NCBI GenBank assembly: GCA_963281255.1
Contig: OY725496.1
Span: 1,364,001 to 1,428,000, forward strand
Reading direction: 5' to 3'
Length of the DNA: 64,000 nucleotides
Source of the DNA: Aphrocallistes beatrix
Taxonomy: Eukaryota; Porifera; Hexactinellida; Sceptrulophora; Aphrocallistidae
The notes under the pieces are model-generated. The model did not search any database. It was not told where the DNA came from and saw nothing but the letters and a program-made list of their open reading frames with translations. Position 1 is the stretch's first letter. Each line of letters begins with the position of its first letter. A program made the translations under genes and the position numbers. This document shows, piece after piece, positions 48,651-59,306 of this stretch.

Positions 48651-49043
48651 AGGATCGCGGAATGGGTAATTGTGAACAATAACTCATATTACCGCATTTC
48701 TGTTCCATTTTTACCTTAGACAACTTGGGGTCATTTCGATTTATTGTAAAGACCCCACACTTTTAGGGTTTCCCCGCCCAAAATAACTTAACCAGAAATG
48801 GGTTAGCTAAATTCCTACTCTAACTTGGATTAAGATTTAGATGGCAAGGCCTGTTTACAGAGGGCTATGGCCTAACCCCAAATCATAATATTAAATGTAT
48901 TGGCTAGCCACTTGAAAATGATCAGAAGGATGTTTTATATGTATATATTCTAGAAAAGCTGGATGAATCTCTGGCTAAGCACATCCCTGGTTAAAATTCA
49001 TAATATTTCTTGAAGTATTATTTATGTTTAGCTATGCCCCATT

Positions 49044-49748
49044 CAGGCCTGGGGTAATAGTAATATGTAATAGTAATTGTAATAGTAACGATTACAATTT
49101 AGAAGTAATAGTAATAGTAATAGTAATAGTGTTTTCAAAATCGGATGTAATAGTAATAGTAATAGTAATATAACCTATTGTAATAGGAATTATCTATTAC
49201 ATTTCTATAACTTCGGACTGGCTTATCCTCTGGTATATTGGAATTTTCACCAAACCGCATTACCAACATTAACTAAATTGGCTCAGCAATATTTATCTGT
49301 CCCAGCCTCATCCGCACCTGTAGAGAGACTATTTAGCATCGCAGGAAAATTATTTAAGCCAGATAGATGTTCATTGTCTGATGAAGTATTTCATAAGTTA
49401 ATCATGATCAAATGTAATTCACACGTATGATAAATTTAGTGGAATTAGTTATTTGCTTTGGTTAGATAATAGGTTAGATAGGTTAGATATTTTGTTTGTA
49501 TGGGATAATCAATTAAATAATAAACTTCAATTATTCTGAATCATAGCAAAGTCTTAGTAATTGTCAAGAAATTTGTAATAGTAATAAGTAATAGTAATAG
49601 TAATAGTAATAGTAATAGTAATAGTAATAGTAATAGTAATATATTACATATAAACAAAATGTAATTGTAATAGTAATAGTAATAGGAAAAAATATAAGTA
49701 ATAGTAATAGTAATATATTACATTTCAAAGTAATTGACCCCAGGCCTG
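49044..49748 (+). mobile_element. hAT element keeping the transposase dimerisation domain
   Basis: Ends CAGGCCTGGGGT and ACCCCAGGCCTG, flanked by the exact duplication GCCCCATT (49036-49043 and 49749-49756). Both sides carry long (TAATAG)n runs. Between them 49254-49430 encodes a hAT C-terminal domain, QQYLSVPASSAPVERLFSIA then GKLFKPDR, ending at a TGA. The rest of the transposase is deleted. Confidence 0.9.
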
Positions 49749-49756
49749 GCCCCATT

Positions 49757-50562
49757 ATCCTCTGGAAATTATTTGTTCAAAATGATTAATACTAAGGATT
49801 ATATGAATTTAGTCTTTTTGGCCATGCTCTATACATCCAGTTAATATCATTTACTAACCGCTCCCACCGAGGACGAAGGGAGGGGCTCAGAGGGGGAAGC
49901 AGCTACCCTCCTTGGCTGGATAAAGTATGAATATTTATTTACTACATTTTAAAATATTTGTTGAGACGGAAGGGTCATCAGAGTGAATTTGTATTTCTAG
50001 AACCTCAAAATTAGATGAATCCGTCCAAATTGTAAGACATGTTGTTCGCTTCTAGGGGATTTGCCGTTGAAACCCCACTGGGGCGGCTTATAGCGCCCAG
50101 ACCCCCAGCTGTTTTATATTCCCCCTCCCACAAAAGACCATGCCTCCAACGAATGGATGAAATCTCGTATCCGGAATTTTAATCCCTCTGGAATTTCATC
50201 CATGCAATTTTCAGTTCTAACTATTTCACAATCAGAACCCATTTTTCACCCCTTATTTTCAACATACTCCAGTCAAAAACCTCAACTTCCGCCCCTTCCA
50301 TATTAGTCCCGTGTGTTTTAATCTCTAATGAGATTAAATTTTAATGAAAAACTTTCCAGATATGAAATTTCCATGGACGTGATATCCGCATACGAGCTCC
50401 GACAATGCATGATCGTGCTGGGGTGTAGAAATATATTCCTTTCACTCTGTGATACTTTTGCTGTACTATATTGTTAACTTTGCATGCTAATTTTAATTAG
50501 AATTGTATTTTCTTTATACAGGAATGTGTTTATTTTTGTTGAGTTTTCTTTGTCATTTTTAG
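49757..50562. other. Intron, nothing recognised
   Basis: No frame or inverted repeat supported before the UBR4 acceptor at 50562. Confidence 0.4.
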
Positions 50563-50751
50563 GAATTCTACCTTTTTCTGTGACTGCGGTGCTAAAGGCG
50601 AAGACTTTTGTCAATCTTTATTTAAACGCAATAAGACTAGTAATTATGAAGATTCAATTGTAGATGAAGAAATAGATGAGTCAATATCATCAATTAAATG
50701 TACTTATGATGAACATCAACAACTAGGTCCTGAAAAAAGAAAGGAATCCAG
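50563..50751 (+). CDS. UBR4: UBR4 exon g, end of the UBR box
   Basis: The acceptor CATTTTTAG ends at 50562 and the donor CCAG|GTAATT begins at 50752. Joined to the previous exon it gives K-N-S-T-FFCDCGAKG, the CDCG end of the UBR box that supplies the last zinc ligands, followed by SLFKR. An acidic, Ser-rich linker of about 40 residues follows, where vertebrate UBR4 also has a low-complexity linker. The exon ends in phase 2. The remaining roughly 3,400 residues expected of UBR4 (beta-propeller-like, calmodulin-binding and C-terminal E3 regions) were not found in the 13 kb that follow. Confidence 0.93.
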
Positions 50752-51724
50752 GTAATTTTATTTCCAGTTGTACTTCTAATATATATGCATTTTATTAATG
50801 AAATTGTCCCGAAATAGTTAAAATCAACTGTATAAAAATGTTATTGATTGTTTCCAATTTATATTTTAATATGTTTTATATACAATTATACTATGTTATT
50901 CGATTAATCTGATCCCATCTCAGTATTTCAGAAGGTAATGGAAATGGTGTCTTACTATACATGCAAAGTATCATAAACCAGTGTGCGTAAAATTGAAACC
51001 TGTAACCACTAATAATCACAACAAACTAATATAACACTCGAAGCTAATCCCTCAAGGATTCGTCCTCGAAAATATTTCCTAACCATAGCCTACTGCATAT
51101 ATATAGCAGTCTGTGACCTAATGTGGAAAAAAAGCCAAAATATTTTATCGTTGATTTCAGCGTATTGCAGAGTGATCTATCATCTAATCGTGCTAATTAG
51201 GCGGTAGATATTTTGATTTGTCTACTTTATCTACTTTTTCGAAGCTCTTTATTCATTATAAACTGATAGATTTTACTTTGTATTAGTGGTAATATGAGTT
51301 ATTGTTCACAATTACCTGAAAATATTCGCGATAAGGAGGCTTCAAGGAAATTTGGGGATTTTCAGCAGACTTTTGATATTTTCCCCCAAATTTTTGCTCG
51401 ATTGCTTGCGCTGCGCGGCTGGCCGGTGGCGCCCTTGCGCCTGGGCTCACATTGATTAATTATAAGGAAGATAACATCTCTAAACATGTCTATTAGATAG
51501 AAATAGTAGTTTCGCATTAACAGAAAACTACAATCATTCTGAATAAAGTAATCAGCTAATGTTTTTGTCGAGTCCGTAACTACGATCTAGTTAGTGTGGA
51601 ATTGGCAATTAAACAATGACTACCAGTCAAGTGAGTTTGGAATGTCCATAACTACATTCTAAATATTGAGAACTGTAAGTACTTGACAATAAAGTAATTG
51701 TAGGAATGTAATTTTAGTTTCATT
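50752..51724. other. Sequence after the last UBR4 exon seen
   Basis: Contains a fold-back family tip (CATAGCCTACTGCATATATA at 51083) and a short Helitron 3' fragment on the minus strand (about 51397-51500, GCGCTGCGCGGCTGG). No UBR4 exon was recognised. Confidence 0.45.
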
Positions 51725-52520
51725 TTCTACTATGCCTAAGGAATTTGGCAAAAGCACCCACCTTCGAGCAGCTGAGAAGTACAGCGTCTGTCGGTTTTGT
51801 GATATTGTCGAGCTGCATACAATTGGTTTAGAATGTAAGCCTATTTTAAAAAGCATAAACTACACATTACTCGCTGAAACTTGGAATTATTTTTACGACT
51901 CTGCCCTATGTGTCAGGAGAAGAAGGGGAAGGTGACTATGAAAAGGATTGTCCACAAGGCAATCATTCCTCCAACTGTTGGCCAGCGTGTACAGTCTGAC
52001 CTGATAGATTTACGAATGCATGAGGGTAACGGGTACAAATACATCCTCAATTACCCGGACTGCTTTAGCAAGTTTATTGTATTGAGTGCGCTTAAAACGA
52101 AGTCAGCTGTAGAGGAGTGTGAACACCTGATCTCTATATTCTGTGAATATGGAGCACCTCACATCTTCCAGACAGCTAACGGAGGTGAATTTACTAATAA
52201 AATGCTGAATACGGCACTGCTCACTGAGTGGAAGAGCACACGGTTCGTACATGGAAGGCCTCGGAAATCCGCATACCAAGGAAGCATTGAGCGAGCCAAC
52301 TCGGATGTCGAGAGGCTGCTCTTTCCCCGCTTCAGATCATTGAAAAAGCCAATGGACCAATGGGTGAGTGAGTTAAAATATGTTCAATATACTAAGAATA
52401 ATGTCAAACATTCTGCTCTGGGCCGTACTCCCTTTGAGATACACTTTGGAAAGACCCCCCCTGATCTATCTGTATTTGAAGCTACCTCAGGTGTTGATAG
52501 ACTCGCTCAACACTGAGGAC
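51725..52520 (+). pseudogene. KRBA2/SCAND3-type integrase, + copy, truncated
   Basis: An N-terminal piece (51732-51900, KSTHLRAAEKYSVCRFCDIV) and a long frame (51881-52516) with LCPMCQEKKGKVTMK (zinc-binding), VQSDLIDLRMHEGNGYKYIL (first Asp), GAPHIFQTANGGEFTNKM (second Asp lost: TAN for TDN) and SIERANSDVERLLFP (catalytic Glu). The Asp-to-Ala change and the stop at 52516, caused by a short palindromic insertion, make this copy inactive. Family knowledge: this integrase type also gave rise to the domesticated KRBA2 and SCAND3 genes and is grouped with Ginger-like cut-and-paste elements. Confidence 0.85.
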
Positions 52521-52614
52521 TAATAGTTTGATTACGTGCGATCACAAGAATTAGTGCTGTACTGAGCAATACATAAAAGCCTAATTCTTGTTATCGCACG
52601 TAATCAAACTATTA
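52521..52614. mobile_element. 94-bp hairpin element truncating the integrase
   Basis: Arms of 34 bp (52521-52554 and 52581-52614) are reverse complements with one mismatch; core TTTGATTACGTGCGAT. It stands exactly where the + integrase leaves the sequence of its minus twin. Confidence 0.85.
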
Positions 52615-52695
52615 TGACATTTTTAAGAACATTTAACCCTACGTTTGAAGCTAATACAACGATTAATACTACATCCTGTCTTGCACTTAGAGGAG

Positions 52696-54646
52696 TTATG
52701 AGTATGACCTCCTACAGTTAAGCTGGGCTGTCGTTCTGACCGACAGGTCTGTGTCTGGTACATGTTCAGGGTGTAATAGTTGAGTCGTATTGCTTGGTGG
52801 AATATCTGAGTAAGACAAGGAAGTAGAAATTATGTCATATTTGGTGGCAATCATAAATGCAGACTCATCTGATATCACCTTCATTACGACCCCAATGAGA
52901 CTGGTCGGACCAAGGGGGGCCCTATCTACTACTGGAAGGGATATCCTTACATTATACCCAGCATGAATAGCTTTCAATCGCTTATTGCTCGACGTTATCA
53001 TGTATTTACCCTGTTTACACAGCCCACAGAAGGCGCCCTTGCGATTTGATTGCCTTAACAGTTCATGTGCACTGTAATCATCCCTTGAGCAAAAGTACTG
53101 TACGTCTCTATCCTCATATGGCTCTACACTGAATATACAGTCTGTGATGTGAAAGTTGAGGCCATCTGTACAGTAGGAACATTTAACAAATTGCCTAACC
53201 TCATCATTCAGTCCACAATTAGCACAAGCATTCTAGTTAAATCGGAGTTTTGGATCGACATCAGGAGGAAGAAGTCTATCATTTGGGTTAACAAATGGTG
53301 TAATATCAGTCCTAATAAGCGGTCTAACCTCCAAGTCGTAAGAATCCTCATCTTGAACTAGTACTGGATGCAGCTCTGAGAGAATCGCGTCATCCAGTTC
53401 GTCATTATAAGAGAGGCGAGGAGGGAACTTCAACTTGAGGGAACTGGAACTTCAAGGTGTATTCGTCGATATATGAAGAACATGGCTGAGGCTGTTGGTC
53501 TCTATCCACTTGGTTAGAAACATAGGCTGAGGAATTGGCACATCTGCCTGACATAGAGTCATGCGAGAGAGTGTCGATCGTGGGACAGGAACTGCTGTAA
53601 TTTCGGTAGTTTGAGTTGAGAATTCGATGATCTCGCCACCCATCTGTAGAGCGTTCTCCACATCTTCCTCGGTGTTGAGCGAATCTATCAACACCTGGGG
53701 TAGCTTCAAATCTACAGATAGATCAGGGGAGTCTTCCCAAAGTGTATCTCAAAAGGAGTACGGCCCAGAGCAGAATGTTTGACATTATTCTTAGTATATT
53801 GAACATATTTTAACTCACTCACCCATTGGTCCATTGGCTTTTTCAATGATCTGAAGCGGGGAAAGAGCAGCCTCTCGACATCCGAGTTGGCTCGCTCAAT
53901 GCTTCCTTGGTATGTGGATTTCCGAGGCCTTCCATGTACGAACCGTGTGCTCTTCCACTCAGTGAGCAGTGCCGTATTCAGTATTTTATTAGTAAATTCA
54001 CCTCCGTTATCTGTCTGAAAGATGTGAGGTGCTCCATGTTCACATAATATAGAGATCAGGTGTTCACACTCCTCTACAGCTGACTTCGTTTTAAGCGCAC
54101 TCAATACAATAAACTTGCTAAAGCAGTCCGGGTAATTGAGGATGTATTTGTACCCGTTGCCCTCATGCATTTGTAAATCTATCAGGTCAGACTGTGCACG
54201 CTGGCCAACAGTTGGAGGAATGATTGCCTTGTGGACAATCCTTTTCATAGTCACCTTCCCCTTCTCTTGGCATATAGGGCAGAGTCGTAAAAATAATTCC
54301 AAGATCGAGCGAGTAATGTGCAGTTGATACTTTTCCAAATAGGCTTACATTCTAAATCTCCCTGCATGACAGATCTTGTCGTGTGCTTTGCAGAGAGTCT
54401 CGTAAACATCTTCCTTGGCAACTACTAATGCGCGCTCTCAATCTCTCTTCCTCGAAACTTCCCACCAATCGTATGCAGCTCGACAATATCACAAAACCGA
54501 CAGACGCTGTACTTCTCAGCTGCTCGAAGGTGGGTGCTTTTGCCAACTTCATCATTAGAATTAACTAACAAACTTATCCTATTCATCTCTTCCTGGGCTA
54601 ATGGCTTCTTAAAACCTGCTTTTATGAGAACAAATTCGTCTTTCAT
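52696..54646 (-). pseudogene. KRBA2/SCAND3-type integrase, minus copy, near complete
   Basis: Minus strand, in order: N-terminal piece (54646-54425, with AAEKYSVCRFCDIVELH and a frameshift beside a GRE insertion), integrase core (54338-53712: LCPICQEKGKVTMK, SDLIDLQMHEGNGYKYIL, IFQTDNGGEFTNKI, QGSIERANSDVERL; all three catalytic acids present), linker frames (53709-53452, 53433-53233) and a C-terminal domain near 53200-52696 (FVKCSYCTDGLNFHITD, FCGLCKQGKYMITSSNKR). The core is intact, but the gene as a whole is split by at least three frame breaks. It is about 95 percent alike, by eye, to the + copy and faces it. Confidence 0.85.
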
Positions 54647-54865
54647 ATCAGAGCAAGTACAACTGAACTACACCCTACCACCTCATTACAGAGCAAGTAA
54701 CAACTGAACTAGACCCTGCAACTCATAACAGAGCTAGTGACAACTGAACTACACCCAACCACTTCAAAACAAAGCAAGTGACAACTGAACTACACTCAAC
54801 CATATCAAAACGAAGCAAGTGACAACTGAATTACATCCTAACTCTCAAAACAGAACAAGCAACTA
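54647..54865. repeat. Minisatellite, about 46-bp unit
   Basis: Five units of GCAAGTGACAACTGAACTAC with TACACCCAACCAC spacers, upstream of the minus integrase. It may be the 5' region of that element. Confidence 0.75.
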
Positions 54866-54954
54866 GTACGAATGACTCATACTTTGTTGTAAATATGGAA
54901 CAATTGTTGATATTTGTAATTAATTATTGTGACAGACTTGTACTAATCAAACGG

Positions 54955-55104
54955 ACTTCTAAATAGCAGACTTTGACTTGACTTAGCTTGAGAGATAGAT
55001 TTGACTTAGCTTGAGAGATATATTTCACTGAGCTTGAGAGATAAACTTGACTCTTAGCTTGAGATAGACTAGACTTAACTTGAGAGATATACTTGACCTG
55101 ATGC
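54955..55104. repeat. Minisatellite GACTTAGCTTGAGAGA
   Basis: Units of TTGACTTAGCTTGAGAGATA, like those at 36990-37150. They end at the hAT insertion site at 55113. Confidence 0.8.
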
Positions 55105-56401
55105 GTCATAATTAGGGATTCCAATCCCGGGGCATTTTCTCAATCCCGGGATTTCGGGATTGAAATATTGTTCAATCCCGGGATCCCGGGATTGAACATG
55201 CTGAATTAATACATTCAAAATTGTACTACTATATGCATATACAATATGTTGGATGGATTATTGTTTGTAATAGTTACAAGCCATTTACTTGCTTTCATTG
55301 TACGGCGATTATTAATGAATTTATTAACATTCTTCCATACTGTATTTAATTTAAAGTGAATAAGAAAACCAATGTAATAATCAAGGAGCATAGAAACAAA
55401 TGGAAATACTGCAAAGTATCACGATTCGATTCCCAAAGCGTATACTATTACAAATTACTGATGTTATTCCTAATAAATACCAAAACATCTCGATTGTTAA
55501 CTCATACTTTAGAAGAGTTGATAGTGGTAAGGTTTTGGGGAACTCTCTTGAGGATCTTTGAGAGAAGCATCTATTGCAATTTGGAGCTTCTCTTAAACGG
55601 ATACATTTTCTAAATCTGAATATTCACAATTATTTCCTAAAGTGGTTGTGGATTGTGCTTCATTCAAATTTTCTTCAGCATCTACATTTCCCCGAATTCT
55701 TGAGAATAATTCGCAACAAAATCTGTTAATTGTTACTTCTTTCTCAATTTGCGCTTGAGGATTGTGGAGAAGTTGAAGAACAACCGATGCATCGATATAT
55801 CTCTCTTGATTAATTCGCTTGTCAATAGCTTCCAAAATTTGATTATTGAAATATGAAGGAGACATACTGAGCTCATTTAATAGAAACTTTATTGTTGCTT
55901 CCGCAGTTATCAAATTAGCATCACGCCTACATAGAGCTTCAACTGCAATTTTGATTGGCGTGAGAGCTTTAGCAATTGATTCAATCTTGATGAAATCATG
56001 ATCGCTTAGATCCACACTTTCCCCGAGGTCCAAAAGAGCCTTTTGAACCGGTAGCTTAAGTTGAATAATTCTTGATAACATATCTAGTAGAGAACTCCAT
56101 CGAGTCTTGCAATCAAGGATTAAGTTTAATCCATTGGGATGGGTTTCTCTGACATATTTTTGGAGTGTTTCATTTTTCAATAGTGATCGCTTGAACTCTT
56201 TCACAATTCCACGTATTTTGGCCACTGTGTCATTAATATCGTCGCAAAGTTCTATAGAATTCTCCTGTTCAGGGGTATTTAAAACAATTAAACCACCACT
56301 TTCTTCATCATTATCCAAAGATTCTTCCTCTTCATCAGAATCAGTAGTAGAAAAGATTAATTCTTGGGTTTTAGGCTTGCTTCGATAGAATATGTCTTGT
56401 A

Positions 56402-56637
56402 CTAAGTTGACTAATTCATTGAAAAATGATGAATAATTATGAATTATTCAATTAATGAATTATTCAAAATATCAAACATTAGTGCAGATTTATATGCCCA
56501 AAAGCGGTTAAAAGGTTGTTCATGTTATATACCTATAACATTGCTCAGTCCTTAAGTAAAATATCAAATATTTTTTTCATTATTTTAGTTTCAAATTTTG
56601 AGTAATTCATTGATAATTTATGAATCAGTCAACTTAG
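56402..56637. mobile_element. hAT MITE inside the hAT transposase gene (236 bp)
   Basis: Ends CTAAGTTGACTAATTCAT and ATGAATCAGTCAACTTAG, exact duplication GTCTTGTA (56394-56401 and 56638-56645). Confidence 0.93.
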
Positions 56638-57120
56638 GTCTTGTATGACTAGCTGGAGTCCATGTGCGTAACATAATTTTTGGAATGGAGGTATTATTCT
56701 ACCTAGTTTTTTGATCATCGCACAACCATCTGTTGTGATGGCAACAATATCTGTACAAACATCTAAACTAAATTCACTTAGCCTATTAGAGATTGCATCA
56801 GAACAAATTTCTGGACTGAAACTTCCTTTTATTCGCACTAACCCAATATTTAAAAGATAACCCTTTCCATGTACATTTATATTCAAGTATCTTCTATTTC
56901 CTAGTGATGTCCATTCATCCAATGTAAGGGCAAATTTGTTTCCTTCTAATTTAAGATTAGCTAACTTTCGGATGTGTTTTTGGCGGATTTGTTGACCGTA
57001 TTGTATTACTAATTCTCTAATACTGGTGATAGATTTAGGTACAGAGTGTCCTAGTGCAGTAAGAGATTTCCGTAAGTCCTGCGAAGTAATAAATATTTTA
57101 AAAGAAAGGCCGTCACAAGC

Positions 57121-57168
57121 TGTCATTCTGGCCAGTACAGCTGGAAGGCTGTACTGGCCAGAATGACA
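57121..57168. repeat. Perfect 21-bp hairpin inside the hAT coding sequence
   Basis: Arms 57121-57141 and 57148-57168 are exact reverse complements with a six-base loop. The core is CTGGCCAGTACAGC. It lies between the zinc finger and the RNase H-like region and keeps the frame open. Confidence 0.93.
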
Positions 57169-57807
57169 GCGACAAGATTTAAGGTGGACATGTAAACCTT
57201 TGGTCGATCCTCCATGACACTTCAAATTCTTCTTACAAATGTTGCATTCTGGCAGGTTTCCACATGATGATCGCTTATAATGTGTCCAAATTGGTGCACC
57301 TTCAAATTCTCGAAATCTAACATTGTTCACTGCCATATACCCCAAAATAACAATATCGATTCAGTTAAGAATGTAATATGTATACGTTATGTGAATGCAT
57401 TAGTAATATATGTATGCATGTTAAAATTCAGATACTCATTGTTATATGTGGATAAGGATTCCCAAATAAACTTTCTGCAGCTTCATAATTAGCTAGAGGT
57501 GATATTATCATATTAGTCAATGGAAATCTTTTTTGGAGTGTGATCAACAAATTAATATATTCGTTTGAGTATATTCAATCAATCCCGGGATTGAAATACT
57601 TAATCCCGGGTTTGAAAAAGTTCCGGGATCCCGGGATTGGAATCCCTAGTCATAATCCATCTTTGGGAAATTTAAAAACTACATGAAGTGTTCTACCGCT
57701 TTACAATTGGAATTAAAGCAAGCCGCGACAAAAGACATCTCGTCCAAATATTAATTCACGCAATTAGTGTTGTCAAGTGAGTAATTATAAATGAGTAATA
57801 GAATTAA

Positions 57808-58779
57808 TCCTTACTATTCAAACTGGATCAATGTATGTGTATATCCTTACTATTAAAACTCAATTAATGTGTGTGTATATATTTTGTGTATATATATATA
57901 TACAGGGTGTTTCAGCGATTGTATCACGAAAAGAATTTGAAATTACTAGGTAAATATTTTACTAATCATCTTCCCCTTTTACGATGTTGTTTAACACCCT
58001 CTGACATTTGTGTGACAACAAAATGGACAAGCTAGATGACAAACAAAAGAAGATCAAGATGGTGGAATTCTACCATAAAAATCAGTCCTATTCAAGATTA
58101 CCCCACACTTCAAAGGTTTACCCGCCCAAAATGACTAAATCGGAAATGAGTTATCCCATATTAATGATGTTTTGAAATAATTTACTTTTATTCCAACGGT
58201 TTGCTTCATTGTTTTTCATAAATGTCAAAGGATTTCCTTTCAAAGGCAACCAAAATAACTAAATTATCTCGATCACAAATGAAATGAAAGCAATTTATTT
58301 TTGTGTGTAATCAATGAAACACCCTGTATATATATACGTATATATATATATATATATATATCTGTAATGAATTGATTGTAGAAACTTCCAGGCACAGAAA
58401 GCTGATTTTTGGCATGTGGGGATCTTTTGGCTATGGCTCCACTAAGTTCTGAGCTCAGACGAGAATGTTGACTCATCATGGAATTATGACGTCACTGTCA
58501 CATTTTTAAAAGTTAAGCAATACAGTTATTCAAGCATAACTCAGCCATTATAGGAAATAAAAGGCTGAAATTTTGAAAGATTATGTATATTAATAGATCT
58601 CACATATGGCACAACTATTATCAAAAAATGATGACTCATCACTCTGTTATGACTTCATCATTATGCATCAAAATTTTATCTCCCTTATAATTAATCAATG
58701 TGACCCCAGGCGACCGAAGGGATCCTCTGGCGGTCACAGTGTCCGCCAGCCACGCAGCGTAAGCAAGCGAACGCGCTTG
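57808..58779 (+). mobile_element. Helitron with a Tc1-type MITE in its TA tract
   Basis: The complete copy starts TCCTTACTATTAAAACTC at 57844 and ends GAACGCGCTTG before T at 58779. A 36-bp extra 5' tip (57808-57843) sits before it. The MITE is at 57903-58326. The flanking sequences (GAATTAA on the left, TAGTTGATAATAACAGT on the right) match continuous sequence in the large TIR element around 38580-38750. Confidence 0.8.
57903..58326. mobile_element. Tc1/mariner-type MITE (424 bp)
   Basis: Ends CAGGGTGTTTCAGCGATTGT and AATCAATGAAACACCCTG, TA on both sides. It keeps an N-terminal transposase remnant from 58023 (MDKLDDKQKKIKMVEFYHKN). Inverted sister of 23823-24243. Confidence 0.88.
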
Positions 58780-58840
58780 TAGTTGATAATAACAGTATTA
58801 ATTTAGCGGTTTGGATTGAAGTTACTAACCATTCTCTCAT
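58780..58840. mobile_element. Right tail of the large composite element
   Basis: GTTGATAATAACAGT and TTTGGATTGAAGTTACTAACC match 38735-38780 of the large TIR element, showing it was interrupted by the Helitron. Confidence 0.55.
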
Positions 58841-58891
58841 CGCAATTTCTGATTTATACAATTCCAGAATAATCGTTATATCTGCCTTGTA

Positions 58892-59288
58892 CGAGGGTCA
58901 CTCGATATGTTTTGAGCCTGGAGTAGTTGCTTCCATTTGATTGTGTTGAAAATTCCTAGGATTAGTAATCTACCTATTATTACATGTATATTTGGCTTTG
59001 AGTTAGATTGGACAAGTTTCTAAAATATTATGCCACATATAATGGAGTGTCCTTGTGGACTCCGACACATTTGCAAGCCATTTCCTATGTAATTTTATTT
59101 ATTCTCTTTATGGAAAAATGATTGTTGGGAACAAACTTTTGATAATTCAATATTATCAATGATGCGATATATTCACAATCAAAGTCAAAGTCAAAGATAA
59201 TAATAGGTAGGTAAATAATCCTAGAAATTTTCAACAAAATCAAACGGATGCAACTACTTCAGGCTCAAAACATATTGAGTGACCCTCG
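58892..59288. mobile_element. mariner MITE with 75-bp arms
   Basis: Arms of 74-76 bp (58892-58965 and 59213-59288) start CGAGGGTCACTCGATATGTT and match with few mismatches, with TA flanks. The ends are mariner-like. Confidence 0.85.
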
Positions 59289-59306
59289 TATCATCGCCCA
59301 AAGTTA

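Larger units (their letters stand above)
55593..57345 (-). pseudogene. hAT transposase, one ORF split by a MITE
   Basis: Minus strand. The N-terminal part (57345-56646) starts with a BED-type zinc finger (WTHYKRSSCGNLPECNIC, then GLHVHLKSC-x-C), then the RNase H-like region (FALTLDEWTSLGNRRYLNIN with the catalytic Asp, VAITTDGCAMIKKLG with the second). The C-terminal part (56318-55593 and the frame before it) has LNLILDCKTRWSSLLDMLSR and RRDANLITAEATIKFLLNEL (helical insertion, catalytic Glu likely here). The MITE at 56402-56637 ends the first part after HGLQLVIQD; taking it out with one copy of its target restores an uninterrupted frame. The C-terminal hAT dimerisation motif was not seen before the stop at 55593. 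Apart from the MITE, no break was seen. Confidence 0.88.
55113..57648 (-). mobile_element. Autonomous-type hAT transposon (2.5 kb), interrupted
   Basis: Ends TAGGGATTCCAATCCCGGG and CCGGGATTGGAATCCCTA, flanked by the exact duplication GTCATAAT (55105-55112 and 57649-57656). Subterminal TCCCGGGATTGA repeats sit at both ends. The element lies between two parts of the larger composite element (54.9 and 57.66 kb). Confidence 0.93.

Noticed and set aside
49564-49755. Frame rich in Tyr
   Set aside because: Translation of the (TAATAG)n tract of a hAT element.
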